DNA of 64,000 bases from Scytonematopsis contorta HA4267-MV1 (lineage in GTDB: Bacteria; Cyanobacteriota; Cyanobacteriia; Cyanobacteriales; Nostocaceae), in NCBI GenBank assembly GCA_019359035.1, contig JAHHIC010000054.1, forward strand, positions 310,001-374,000, read 5' to 3'. Position numbers and translations under genes: made by a program. Positions 25,862-34,643 of the stretch are shown piece after piece; position 1 is the stretch's first letter, and every line of letters starts with the position of its first letter. The notes under the pieces are model-generated. The model ran no database searches. It saw only the letters and a list, made by a program, of their open reading frames with translations, and was not told the origin of the DNA.

Positions 25862-27001
25862 ATGCCTACACGTTCGCGAAAACAAAACAAATCTCCGCAA
25901 TCTCTTTTAAAGTTCCCGAAGGATACGGAGCTTGTGGGTTTGGAGTTGGAACTATTTTTATTGTCAGATACTTTTGTTTATCCTCAATATACTATTGGAT
26001 TACACGCCTGGTTTCTTGACCAAGTTCGTAATTATGACCCAGAGCTTTCGGCTTATCTTCATGATGGGGAGTCGGAGAAGCCTTTTACTGTATCAGCACT
26101 TGATGGGGAAATAATCAGCAGTGGTAGACAAGTCCAATTATTTGCAGATAGAACTTATCGGTGGTATCTGACTGCTTTGTCGGGCCGTCTTGTTCATTGG
26201 ATGACCCAATGGGTGGAAAATTTACCCAAGGAGCTTAATCTTAGGGGTTCACCATTACAAATTCGTGCTTGCAATATTGCTCATGCTCCTAGTAGTTATG
26301 CTCAACTGCTAGAATCGGAGCATGGGGACACTGTTTGTTTAAAATTTATTAGCCCTACTAGTTTTCGTCGTAAAGGTCATCACCTACCTTTACCAATGCC
26401 GATAAACGTATTCCAAAGCTATTTACGTCGTTGGAATGATTTTTCTGACAATCCTGTTGACCAGGAAGCTTTTCTTGCTTGGGTAGATGATAATGCCATG
26501 ATTCTTCGTCATCAATTATCTTCTACAAAAGTACTTGCTGGTAAAAAAGGTTCTGTTACGGGTTTTACTGGGACTGTGGAATTTGGTTTAGCCAAGGAAG
26601 CTGCTAAGAATAAAGAGTTTTATGATTTGTTTTTTGCCTTGGGAAAATTTGCTCCCTATTGTGGTACCGGTCACAAAACCACTTTTGGCTTAGGACAAAC
26701 CCGTTTGTGTTCCTCTTTCGCTGCTGGTGAAAAGGACTCTACCCAAGCAAATACCGTGGTTACTGATATTGAAAGCTTTTTAGCTAAACGAATTGAAGAT
26801 TTAACTGCCATTTTTAAAGGCCAACGTAAACGCTCTGGTGGCGATCGCGCAAACGAGATAGCATCAAAATGGGCGACAATCTTAGGTAGACGAGAAATGG
26901 GAGAGTCTTTGCAGGTGATTGCTGAAGATTTGGGGATACCCTATGAAACAGTGAAAACTTACGCGAAATTAGCACGTCGAGCTTTAAAATCTCAGGATTA
27001 A
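25862..27001 (+). CDS. cas6: Cas6 endoribonuclease with C-terminal helix-turn-helix (orphan)
   Basis: The ATG at 25862 gives 379 residues. Residues about 25-285 are a Cas6/RAMP protein: IGLHAWFLDQVRNYDPELS at 45-63 and KPFTVSALDGE are typical of the N-terminal ferredoxin-like domain, and CGTGHKTTFGLGQTR (267-281) is the glycine-rich loop. H48 is a candidate catalytic or RNA-binding residue. Cas6 cuts CRISPR repeat transcripts into crRNAs. After a linker, about 328-376 forms an added helix-turn-helix-like tail (MGESLQVIAEDLGIPYETVK). No other cas gene or CRISPR array is visible in the window. It is followed in the same direction by two VWA genes. A GTG at 25808 is an alternative start. Confidence 0.85.
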   Translation: MPTRSRKQNKSPQSLLKFPKDTELVGLELELFLLSDTFVYPQYTIGLHAWFLDQVRNYDPELSAYLHDGESEKPFTVSALDGEIISSGRQVQLFADRTYRWYLTALSGRLVHWMTQWVENLPKELNLRGSPLQIRACNIAHAPSSYAQLLESEHGDTVCLKFISPTSFRRKGHHLPLPMPINVFQSYLRRWNDFSDNPVDQEAFLAWVDDNAMILRHQLSSTKVLAGKKGSVTGFTGTVEFGLAKEAAKNKEFYDLFFALGKFAPYCGTGHKTTFGLGQTRLCSSFAAGEKDSTQANTVVTDIESFLAKRIEDLTAIFKGQRKRSGGDRANEIASKWATILGRREMGESLQVIAEDLGIPYETVKTYAKLARRALKSQD

Positions 27002-27142
27002 TTTTCTTGAAGTTAATCCTGATGAGGGAAGTAACAGGTAATTACTTACGTCATTTTAAAACCAGTAGGCTTTGCCAATAGACTTTAATAATCAAAAAGC
27101 AAAGGCTAAACTATAAACGCAAGATAACATCTAGGGCTACGT

Positions 27143-27748
27143 ATGATGACCGACCGAGACTACACACTAATTTTGGACAAAAGTGGAAGTATGTCCACAC
27201 CTGACCAAGTTGGAAGTCGCAGCAGATGGGAGATAGCACAAGAATCGACCCTAGCTTTAGCGCGTAAATGCGAACAATTTGACCCAGATGGTATTACAGT
27301 TTACGTATTTTCCGGTAGATTTAAGCGCTATGAGAATGTAACCTCTAGCAAAGTCGCACAAATTTTCTTGGAAAATGACCCAGCTGGGACAACGAATTTA
27401 GCAGGAGTATTACAAGACGCAGTTAATAATTATTTTCAACGCAAAGCATCTGGTCAAGCAAAACCCAACGGAGAAACTATCTTAGTGGTAACCGATGGTG
27501 AACCCGACGACCGTAAAGCAGTATTTGAAGTAGTTATTACTGCAACTAGAAAGATGGAACGCGATGAAGAATTAGCGATATCCATTATCCAAGTCGGTAA
27601 CGACCCCCAAGCTACAAAATTTCTTAAAGCTTTAGATGACCAAATGGAATCAGTTGGTGCTAAATTTGACATCTGTGACACCATTACCTTAGACGATATG
27701 GAAGAAATGACTCTCGCTGAGGTATTAAGCAATGCTATTACTGATTAG
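27143..27748 (+). CDS. VWA domain protein (first of tandem pair)
   Basis: The 201-residue protein consists of one von Willebrand factor A domain. The metal-ion-dependent adhesion site is complete: D12-K-S14-G-S16 in LDKSGSM, a threonine in AGTTNLAGVL and the acidic DGEPDD motif. It has no signal peptide, so it is likely cytoplasmic; bacterial VWA proteins of this size often act as assembly or chaperone partners. It aligns without gaps with the next gene, roughly three-quarters identical by eye, which marks a tandem duplication. Either of two consecutive ATG codons may be the start. Its stop codon abuts a GGAGTGGGGAGT repeat. Confidence 0.88.
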   Translation: MMTDRDYTLILDKSGSMSTPDQVGSRSRWEIAQESTLALARKCEQFDPDGITVYVFSGRFKRYENVTSSKVAQIFLENDPAGTTNLAGVLQDAVNNYFQRKASGQAKPNGETILVVTDGEPDDRKAVFEVVITATRKMERDEELAISIIQVGNDPQATKFLKALDDQMESVGAKFDICDTITLDDMEEMTLAEVLSNAITD

Positions 27749-27795
27749 GGAGTGGGGAGTGGGGAATTGCGAATTGCGAATTGCGAATTGCTAAT
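27746..27795. repeat. GGGAGTGG and GCGAATT short tandem repeats
   Basis: Units of GGAGTGG followed by four GAATTGC-type heptamers begin at the stop codon of the first VWA gene. The same family occurs at 24690-24725 and 54065-54115. Confidence 0.85.
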
Positions 27796-27838
27796 GGGGT
27801 AATACCATTTCACAAAACGCCGGATACAAATAAAATTC

Positions 27839-27865
27839 GTAGAGACGGCGATTTATCGCGTCTCT
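27839..27865. repeat. GTAGAGACG palindromic element
   Basis: A slightly degenerate copy (GTAGAGACGGCGATTTATCG and truncated right end) lies between the two VWA genes. Confidence 0.8.
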
Positions 27866-27924
27866 TATTCGGAGATTTGTACTAGATGAGAGTTTAATAA
27901 GTAATTTTTGGAGAATAAAAGGGA

Positions 27925-28530
27925 ATGCTGCAAAATCGCGATTACACTTTAATTATTGACAAAAGCGGGAGTATGGCAACCCCAGACCAAAAGGGGGGGA
28001 AAAGCAGATGGGTTGCAGCACAAGAATCTACTTTTGCTTTAGCTGCTAAATGCGAGCAATTTGACCCGGATGGAATTACCTTATACGTATTTTCCGGTAG
28101 ATTTAAACGATATGATAATGTGACATCAAGCAAAGTCTCGCAAATATTTCAAGAAAACGACCCCTCTGGAACTACAGATTTAGCATCTGTCTTAAAAAAT
28201 GCAACAGATAGCTACTTTGAGCGTAAATCTCGTGGAGAAACCAAACCCAATGGTGAGACAATTTTAGTAATCACCGATGGCGAACCAGATGACCGCAAAG
28301 CTGTAATGAAAGTAATCATAGAAGTCTCTCGTCGTATGGAACGTGATGAAGAATTAGGGATATCCTTTATTCAAGTCGGTACAGACCCCCAAGCTACCAG
28401 ATTTCTTAAAGTATTGGATGACGAACTCCAAGGAGCTGGAGCCAAGTTCGATATTTGCGACACAATTACAATGGAGGATATGGAAGAACTTAGTTTATCG
28501 GAAGTGTTGCTGAATGCAATTAATGATTGA
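27925..28530 (+). CDS. VWA domain protein (second of tandem pair)
   Basis: This 201-residue paralogue of the preceding gene keeps all metal-site motifs: IDKSGSM, SGTTDLASVL and ITDGEPDD. Differences are scattered, most in the region about 95-110 and near the C-terminus, as expected from an old duplication with both copies under constraint. It is followed 71 bases later by an Slr1339-like gene on the same strand, so the three could form one transcript. The molecular partner is unknown. Confidence 0.88.
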   Translation: MLQNRDYTLIIDKSGSMATPDQKGGKSRWVAAQESTFALAAKCEQFDPDGITLYVFSGRFKRYDNVTSSKVSQIFQENDPSGTTDLASVLKNATDSYFERKSRGETKPNGETILVITDGEPDDRKAVMKVIIEVSRRMERDEELGISFIQVGTDPQATRFLKVLDDELQGAGAKFDICDTITMEDMEELSLSEVLLNAIND

Positions 28531-28601
28531 TTTTTGTTGACTGTTGACTGTTAAGTTTTAATTTTTTATTTAAAGCTAAGCGAAGGGTTGAGGATAAAAA
28601 A

Positions 28602-28994
28602 ATGGATGCTATTGACAAATTATTAGCAGAAATTCAAAGTGAACATGAAAAGTCAAATGAATTAAAACCGCAGCAAACTCAACCACTAGCTACAAATAAG
28701 ATTGTTTCTCCTTCTGTAAAAGCAGCATCTCTAATCGATAATTTATTAGCTGAAGTTCAAGCAGATTTTACAGAATTAGATAAGGCTATTGAATTAAAAA
28801 AACAACAGCAAATAGAAGAAGAAAGAATCCAACAAGAGCAAATTAAAGCAGAAAAACTGGCTGAGTTAAAAAATCTTGCAAAAGACTGGTTAGAAAAATT
28901 AGACCCATTTTCCCCTGAAGGTCTTTGGTTTGAAAATTTCGCACAAAAATATTCAGATAAATTGGAAGCTGCAATAGAATATCTACAAATGTAA
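28602..28994 (+). CDS. Slr1339-like salt-stress-associated protein
   Basis: The 130-residue protein starts MDAIDKLLAEIQSEHEKS and repeats a related block at about residues 46-60 (SLIDNLLAEVQADF). A glutamine/glutamate-rich helix follows (about 60-90, coiled-coil character), then the conserved block DPFSPEGLWFENFAQKYSDK and LEAAIEYL. This arrangement fits a cyanobacterial family named after Synechocystis Slr1339, linked to salt stress; I make this identification from memory of the motif, so it is moderate. It follows the two VWA genes and may work with them. It is soluble. Confidence 0.65.
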   Translation: MDAIDKLLAEIQSEHEKSNELKPQQTQPLATNKIVSPSVKAASLIDNLLAEVQADFTELDKAIELKKQQQIEEERIQQEQIKAEKLAELKNLAKDWLEKLDPFSPEGLWFENFAQKYSDKLEAAIEYLQM

Positions 28995-29028
28995 TAAAAT
29001 AAAATCATATCCGTAATTACATAGATAT

Positions 29029-29056
29029 GTAGAGACGCGATTAATCGCGTCTCTAC
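29029..29056. repeat. GTAGAGACG palindromic element (perfect copy)
   Basis: A perfect 28-bp palindrome with arms GTAGAGACGCGATT and AATCGCGTCTCTAC lies between the Slr1339-like and NDH-2 genes. Identical sequence is found at 44736-44763. Confidence 0.95.
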
Positions 29057-29199
29057 CTGTGGTATTATGTAATGGAAAATACATAAGAAATCACAATACT
29101 GGAAGTAGAAAAAATTAAGGGTAAAATAGGTAATTTAATGCAAGTGGCAAACTCTGTTATGGGCTAACCTTAGTAAATGTGTGCTAACTAGGGGTAGCA

Positions 29200-30525
29200 A
29201 TGACCACTTTTCAACGCAAACGGGTAGTAATTGTCGGTGCTGGTTTCGGAGGCTTGTCAGCTGCGATTGCCCTATCGCGTTCACCTGTAGAAGTATTACT
29301 TTTAGACCGGAACAACTATCACACATTTTCTCCGCTTTTGCACCAAGTTGCTACAGCGGAACTTGAACCAGAGCTAATAGCGTACCCTATTCGTAAGGTT
29401 TTGCGAAAATACCCTCACGTTCAGTTTGCTACTGCTGGAGTAAAACGTATTGATGTTGCAAGCAAATTTGTCGAAACAAGCAATAGTCTGATTACCTACG
29501 ATTATTTAATCCTCGCTTGTGGAAGTAGTTCCCATTTTTGTGGTGTTCCGGGAGCAATAGAATACAGTTACCCGCTAAAAACTCTTAAAGAAGCGGTGAC
29601 CTTGCGTAACCACATTTTACGATGTTTGGAACAAGCAACAGAAGAAGCAGACCCATCGCGTAAAAGACAGTTGTTAACTTTTACAATTGTCGGTGGTGGT
29701 GCAACAGGTGTAGAATTTGCTGGTTCATTAGCAGAATTAATTTTTGATTCTTTGGTAAAAGATTACCCAGGACTAGATTTAAACCAAGCACGGGTGATAC
29801 TTTTTCAATCGGGGGATACCCTTCTTCCGGAAATGCCTAAGCATTTAAGTATTTATGCCCAAAAGCAATTGGAAAGAAAGGGTGTGGAAGTAATATTACA
29901 AACTCGTGTTAGTCAGGTAACATCAGATGCGGTGTATTTAGAAAATCAAAGACTTATACGTACTTCTACTGTAGTATGGACAGCGGGTGTAAGAGGTAAT
30001 TATTTAGCTGAAGGGTGGGGTTTACCTACATCTAAAAACGGTCAAGTTGAGGTACTACCAACACTACAATTATCAGATTATCCTCAAGTGTATGTGGTTG
30101 GTGATTTAGCTTCAGTACAGCAAGATGGACAAAAGTTACTAATGTTGGCACAGGTAGCGATGCAACAGGGTAAAACAGCTGCAAATAATATTACCCGTCA
30201 TATAAAAGGACGAACTGCTCTGCAACTAAGGTATCGACATTCGGGTACATTAGCAATTATTGGACGCAATGCAGCAGTGGGTGATTTAGGTAAGCTGACA
30301 ATGACTGGATTTTTGGCTTGGATTTTATGGTTGTATATCCATGTCGTTAACTTGGTGGGAGTACGTAACCGTTTAATAGTAATAATAAATTGGTTGTACA
30401 GTTATTTCTTTCAAAAACGTGTTGTGGGTCTTATTTTTCCACGAGAAGAAACATCTCCATTTTATAGGGGTCGTTTAACTAGTGAGTTTTATCGTCGGGA
30501 AGAGGGAGAGACTTGGAAAAATTAA
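29200..30525 (+). CDS. Type II NADH dehydrogenase (NDH-2-like FAD/NAD oxidoreductase)
   Basis: The 441-residue flavoprotein has an N-terminal FAD-binding GAGFGG at 13-18 after RVVIVG, the NDH-2 signature FSPLLHQVATAELEP, and a second dinucleotide site IVGGGATGVEFAGSLAEL for NAD(P)H. VYVVGDLAS is the C-terminal FAD-contacting motif. A hydrophobic C-terminus (about 375-405) likely attaches it to the membrane. The enzyme passes electrons from NADH to quinone without proton pumping. Cyanobacteria often have several such enzymes with redox-sensing roles. The ATG at 29200 follows GGGGTAGCA without a classic ribosome-binding site. Confidence 0.88.
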   Translation: MTTFQRKRVVIVGAGFGGLSAAIALSRSPVEVLLLDRNNYHTFSPLLHQVATAELEPELIAYPIRKVLRKYPHVQFATAGVKRIDVASKFVETSNSLITYDYLILACGSSSHFCGVPGAIEYSYPLKTLKEAVTLRNHILRCLEQATEEADPSRKRQLLTFTIVGGGATGVEFAGSLAELIFDSLVKDYPGLDLNQARVILFQSGDTLLPEMPKHLSIYAQKQLERKGVEVILQTRVSQVTSDAVYLENQRLIRTSTVVWTAGVRGNYLAEGWGLPTSKNGQVEVLPTLQLSDYPQVYVVGDLASVQQDGQKLLMLAQVAMQQGKTAANNITRHIKGRTALQLRYRHSGTLAIIGRNAAVGDLGKLTMTGFLAWILWLYIHVVNLVGVRNRLIVIINWLYSYFFQKRVVGLIFPREETSPFYRGRLTSEFYRREEGETWKN

Positions 30526-30621
30526 CCACGTAAACCGGAGGTTTTCCCGTAAGGGTAGAAGCGGAGGACACGAAGGAGGAGGGGGGAGAGGGGATGAGGG
30601 TGATGGGGGATGTTTCTATTT

Positions 30622-31125
30622 TTAACTTGATGCGGCTTTTAAAAATCGATTGACAATATTACCGACAGATTGCTTCAATTGATTTGTTCTATGCCAACTT
30701 TGAAAAGCTCTTTCGTAATCCTCTCCTTTGATTTGAAAAGTGTTCCAAGCATCGAGAGCTACTCCTGAACCCCAAAATAATAAAATATATAATGACCAAG
30801 AGATTCCACCTGTTGTTAACAGGTTTAATAAGAGAAAAAATCCGTTAGCAATAACATATCTACCTGCACGTTTATTAAATTTTCCACGACGGTGAGCGTC
30901 AAAAGCACGTCGTTTTTGCAATTCTCCATGATGCGATTGCCAATCGGTTTCTGCTAATTTTAAGGTCTCTAAAGGAATTTCTAACTCGGTGGCAATTTCT
31001 TTTATTTGCTCGTAGGAAAATTCTTTATCTTTATCATCCACTTGACGAGCAATCGCTAGCTGGAGAATTTGCTGCACATCTTCTTGAGTATAATAACGGT
31101 TGTTTGAATTTTCAGAAGTTGCCAT
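30622..31125 (-). CDS. 2TM domain-containing protein
   Basis: The 167-residue protein has a soluble N-terminal part (YYTQEDVQQILQLAI, then a segment suggesting a short helical repeat) and a '2TM' domain at about 95-150: two close membrane helices (ANGFFLLLNLLTTG and WSLYILLFWGSGVALD) bordered by basic residues. This matches the 2TM family whose function is unknown. FKIKGEDY-like sequence follows the second helix. It is convergent with the NDH-2 gene, separated by about 100 bases including short repeats. Membrane location is likely. Confidence 0.75.
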   Translation of the reverse strand: MATSENSNNRYYTQEDVQQILQLAIARQVDDKDKEFSYEQIKEIATELEIPLETLKLAETDWQSHHGELQKRRAFDAHRRGKFNKRAGRYVIANGFFLLLNLLTTGGISWSLYILLFWGSGVALDAWNTFQIKGEDYERAFQSWHRTNQLKQSVGNIVNRFLKAASS

Positions 31126-31391
31126 AGTAAAATCCTGAGTTATTATTTAGTATTTAGTCTTAATCACTTAGGTGATACCCTGATTGTTATTTTTTTCATA
31201 AATTAATAGAACTCGACATGTCTATATTAAGTTTTATTAATCTATGTATATGAGTTATATATAAGTCGTTGTTTTTATGGATTGTTTTTTGAGAGACTAT
31301 CGGCACAATGCTTTACACTTATCATCACTAGATTAGCAAATGTAGGTTGTAATGTGGTTGTGCGGTTTACCGAATGGGATACTAGATATTT

Positions 31392-31423
31392 GTAGGTTGG
31401 GTTGAGGCTTTGGGAAACCCAAC
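31392..31423. repeat. Truncated GTAGGTTGGGTT element
   Basis: It begins GTAGGTTGGGTTGAGGCTTT and ends AACCCAAC; compared with 17332-17390 the centre and the last bases are missing. The 7/9-bp array starts just after it. Confidence 0.85.
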
Positions 31424-31428
31424 ATTTT

Positions 31429-31825
31429 CGCCACAATCGCCACAAGCCACAATCGCCACAAGCCACAATTGCCACAACCCACAATTGCCACAACCCACAA
31501 TTGCCACAATTGCCACAAGCCACAATCGCCACAAGCCACAATCGCCACAACCCACAATCGCCACAATCGCCACAAGCCACAATCGCCACAATCGCCACAA
31601 GCCACAATCGCCACAAGCCACAATCGCCACAATCGCCACAATCGCCACAATCGCCACAATCGCCACAAGCCACAATCGCCACAAGCCACAATCGCCACAA
31701 GCCACAATCGCCACAAGCCACAATCGCCACAATCGCCACAATCGATACAATCGATACAATCGCCACAATCGATACAATCGCCACAAGCCACAATCGCCAC
31801 AATCGCCACAATCGATACAATCGCC
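31429..31825. repeat. Tandem array of GCCACAATC (9-bp) and GCCACAA (7-bp) units
   Basis: About 400 bases are built only from 9-bp GCCACAATC and 7-bp GCCACAA units in irregular order. Variant units are clustered: CCCACAATT near the 5' side and CGATACAAT near the 3' side. This layout suggests local copying of mutated units. No conserved spacers exist, so it is not a CRISPR array. Confidence 0.97.
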
Positions 31826-31983
31826 AGGGAATAAATTCCCTGTCTAAAAGCTAAAGTCCTCTGAAAGAGGACTAAGTTTTAGAAGTCAGTTGTTCCACAT
31901 TTTTTTGCTAACAACATTTACGGGCATACAGTCCTCTTCCAGAGGACTTCAGCTTTTAGACAGGGAATTTATTCCCTGGCTTT
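31824..31983. repeat. Inverted-repeat element with GCCAGGGAATAAATT ends (second copy)
   Basis: The left arm reads GCCAGGGAATAAATTCCCTG, then TCTAAAAGCTAAAGTCCTCT and the small palindrome GAAAGAGGACT. The right arm is its inverted form ending AATTTATTCCCTGGC. The arms match those at 16347-16509, but the central part is unrelated. A tandem array touches each end. Confidence 0.9.
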
Positions 31984-32276
31984 TTTGGCTTCTTTTCTGG
32001 TTTTTTTTGGCTTCTTTTCTGGTTTTTTTTTGGCTTCTTTTCTAGCTTTTTTTGCTTCTTTTCTGGCTTTTTTTGGCTTCTTTTCTAGCCTTTTTGAGCT
32101 TCTTTCCTGGTTTTTTTGAGCTTCTTTCCTGGTTTTTTTGGCTTATTTTCTAGCTTTTTTTTGCTTATTTTCTAGCTTTTTTTAGCTTCTTCCCTGGTTT
32201 TTCTGGCTTCTTTCCTAGCTTTTTTTTGGCTTCTTTCCTAGTTTTTTTTCTGGCTTCTTTCTAGCTTTCTGACTTC
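31978..32276. repeat. T-rich tandem array of about 13 units, 20-24 bp each
   Basis: Units follow GGCTTCTTTTCTGG plus a T-run of 6-9, with variants TTCTAGC, CTTATTTT and TTTCCTGG. The unit resembles an extension of the adjacent element's end (CCCTGGCTTTTTTGG). It lies downstream of the beta-propeller gene, so in that transcript it would be an A-rich 3' region. Confidence 0.92.
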
Positions 32277-32316
32277 TCAACTTTTGTGCTTCCACACTCC
32301 CACACAAAAACAGAAA

Positions 32317-34458
32317 TCACCAAATAATAACAAACGCATCTTCACCACTTTGCCTATTCTTCCCATTAGCAGTAATAGGCATTTCCGGAGTCCCAGCATA
32401 AACAGAGATAACAGTAACCTTACTATCGAAAAGCACAACCTGTCCATTTCCCGGAGTAAACCAGAACTCTCTTGCTTCAAAGTCAGCAGAAACTTTGAGT
32501 AAACCAGCATCTCCATTACTATAATTAGGAGGCTTCTTACCTAAAAACTTTATGTAATCGCGGTTATCAATTTTAGAGGCAGCAAAAGACCCAACATAAA
32601 GACTGTTATCATCATAAGCAAGAGTACGGACGCGATTTGTATTAGCACCCACTGAATTTGTCCGAGGAATTGAAAATTGTCCGCGTTTAACTAATCCAGT
32701 TTTTGCATCTACAACTGCATAATAAGCAAGATGTGGTGACTTAGAATTAAAGGGATTATTGTACGTATCGGAAACAGCTAAAGTAGGTGTTGACAAGTCT
32801 TTACCATTCCAACGATATACAGTATTCCCACCAGCAGATTCTCCTAAAATAATTACTTCTGTTTCCGTTGCAACTACTTTATATATCCTAGTATCTGCCA
32901 TATCGTTCCCTAGTTCTGCACCTAGAAAACCCCAAGTTTGCCAGACTTGTTTGACTGTATCTCCAATTTGATAACAATTTAGAAACGCACTCTGAACTGG
33001 TACTCGATTATTTCTTTCATTACGAAATCCAACTACATAAAGATGACCATTCTTTATTGCTATATCTAACACATAATCAGCAGAAATATTTATTTCATGA
33101 AGCACAGTATAGTTACTATCTAAAACCCTGATAGTTTTATCAACTAAGTAGGCAATTAAGCTACCATCACTGTCAATTCTGGTATTTTGGGGAGCTATAG
33201 AAATAGAGAGTAACTGAGTTAGTTGCTGCTGGCTAGAATTGTATCTAAATAATCCAGCTTTAGTAGCAATGAATAAATTATCATCACTACCTGACATATC
33301 AAATACTGGACTATTGACAGAACCAACTTTAGTCATTTTATAAGTATCACATTCCATCTGGAATAATTCATTATTAACAGATGAAATCAAGTAAATATTA
33401 TTTCCTAATCTAGCAGCAGAGCTAACTCTACCAATATTGAGATAGGTAGCCATCTTAGGATTTGCCGGTTCTACAGGTTTAGCTACATTAATAGGGATAG
33501 AAGATACAATATTATTGCCTGAAACATATAAAACTCCATCTAGTAAACAAGCAGACTTAATATCAAAAGATATATTCGGGAATCTATACCAGCTTTGATT
33601 CTTAAATAATAATATTTCTTTTGTTTTACGATTATAAGTTAAAATAGAATTATCGTTTAAAGGAAACAAAGCAACATTACCAAAGTTTGACCAAATTTGC
33701 TTCCAAGTAGGTTCCAAAGAGGAACGCTGCCATACTCCTTGCTCGGTAGATGCATAAAGCAAATTATCTGTACTAATGCAAATTTGCCCCAATGGACCGA
33801 AAGGCTGACCTTGAGAATTGAGTAAGCCAATTTTCTCAGTAATATCTTTTTGATAGAATGGTAAATTATCTGCTGTTATCTGCCAAATAGCTCCTTTCGC
33901 TACTGGATTTTTGTCGATTTTAAATAAATCATTGGCTCTATCTCTTAAACCGAGCCAAAAATAATTTCCACTAGCAGCCATTCCTACAGATTTATTAGGA
34001 TTCCAATGCTTAATCGCAGGCAATTCTCCTTGCATCCAAACATTGCTACTGGGAGTATATTTACCAAGAGTTCCTTTATCATCAATACCCCAAAAAGTAT
34101 CTCCATCAATTGTGCCAGCATCTACTTGAGAACTACCGACTATTTCCGTCCACTGAGAAGCCTCCGGTAGCATCTGATAGACTTTATTTTTAGATATCGC
34201 ATAATTTACTGTTTTGCCAACAAAATATTGTAAAAATCCACTACTTGTAGGAGCAGCAGCAATTTCTTCCCAAGTACCATTTTTCTGATATTCTAAAATT
34301 CGGTCTTTAGTAGCTAAAACTAAGCTTTTCTCTTTCTGAATATGCAAGGAAAGAATTGTCATACTCCCTGCAGAAAATAAAATAGTCTTCCATTTGCTGT
34401 TTACATCAAAGTCGAGAGCAGAAAAAACAGAACGCCGAGTATCTGTTGTTAATGTCAT
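32317..34458 (-). CDS. Large beta-propeller-like protein of unknown function
   Basis: This 713-residue protein has no signal peptide or membrane helix. It is built from many short beta-strand blocks of about 40-50 residues: for example SLVLATKDRILEYQKNG, GTIDGDTFWGIDDKGT, LYASTEQGVWQRSS, SACLLDGVLYVSGN, DNLFIATKAGLFRYNS and DNSLYVGSFAAS. These match the 'value, then label, then tryptophan' pattern of propeller repeats (PQQ-, Kelch- or tachylectin-like). I cannot assign a family or ligand. It seems monocistronic with the A-rich repeat array just after its stop. A lectin or scaffold role is one possibility. Confidence 0.7.
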   Translation of the reverse strand: MTLTTDTRRSVFSALDFDVNSKWKTILFSAGSMTILSLHIQKEKSLVLATKDRILEYQKNGTWEEIAAAPTSSGFLQYFVGKTVNYAISKNKVYQMLPEASQWTEIVGSSQVDAGTIDGDTFWGIDDKGTLGKYTPSSNVWMQGELPAIKHWNPNKSVGMAASGNYFWLGLRDRANDLFKIDKNPVAKGAIWQITADNLPFYQKDITEKIGLLNSQGQPFGPLGQICISTDNLLYASTEQGVWQRSSLEPTWKQIWSNFGNVALFPLNDNSILTYNRKTKEILLFKNQSWYRFPNISFDIKSACLLDGVLYVSGNNIVSSIPINVAKPVEPANPKMATYLNIGRVSSAARLGNNIYLISSVNNELFQMECDTYKMTKVGSVNSPVFDMSGSDDNLFIATKAGLFRYNSSQQQLTQLLSISIAPQNTRIDSDGSLIAYLVDKTIRVLDSNYTVLHEINISADYVLDIAIKNGHLYVVGFRNERNNRVPVQSAFLNCYQIGDTVKQVWQTWGFLGAELGNDMADTRIYKVVATETEVIILGESAGGNTVYRWNGKDLSTPTLAVSDTYNNPFNSKSPHLAYYAVVDAKTGLVKRGQFSIPRTNSVGANTNRVRTLAYDDNSLYVGSFAASKIDNRDYIKFLGKKPPNYSNGDAGLLKVSADFEAREFWFTPGNGQVVLFDSKVTVISVYAGTPEMPITANGKNRQSGEDAFVIIW

Positions 34459-34643
34459 ATTTTTAAGGGATTAAATTTTCATAATACCTTGTATAACATC
34501 CGATTTCAGCAATGCAAAAGGGGTTAAACCCCTCTATGAAAGTTTTTTAATTCTGGTATTATCCTACTCACCCCAAAAATTTGAACACAATATATTCCTT
34601 TCTTTCTTACAGCGAAAGACAGTTTCTGCGCTCATTTTCACTC

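Larger units (their letters stand above)
31126..32316. other. Gene-free region, almost entirely repeat DNA
   Basis: This 1.2-kb stretch holds, in order, AT-rich sequence, a half GTAGGTTGGG element (31392-31423), a 7/9-bp tandem array (31429-31825), an inverted-repeat element (31824-31983) and a T-rich tandem array (to 32276). Long open frames in all six phases through the array reflect its lack of stop-forming triplets and are not genes. Confidence 0.85.

Noticed and set aside
31275-31854. Six overlapping open frames of 120-180 codons on both strands
   Set aside because: They exist only because the 7/9-bp repeat lacks stop triplets; the products are repeats of a few residues in every phase.
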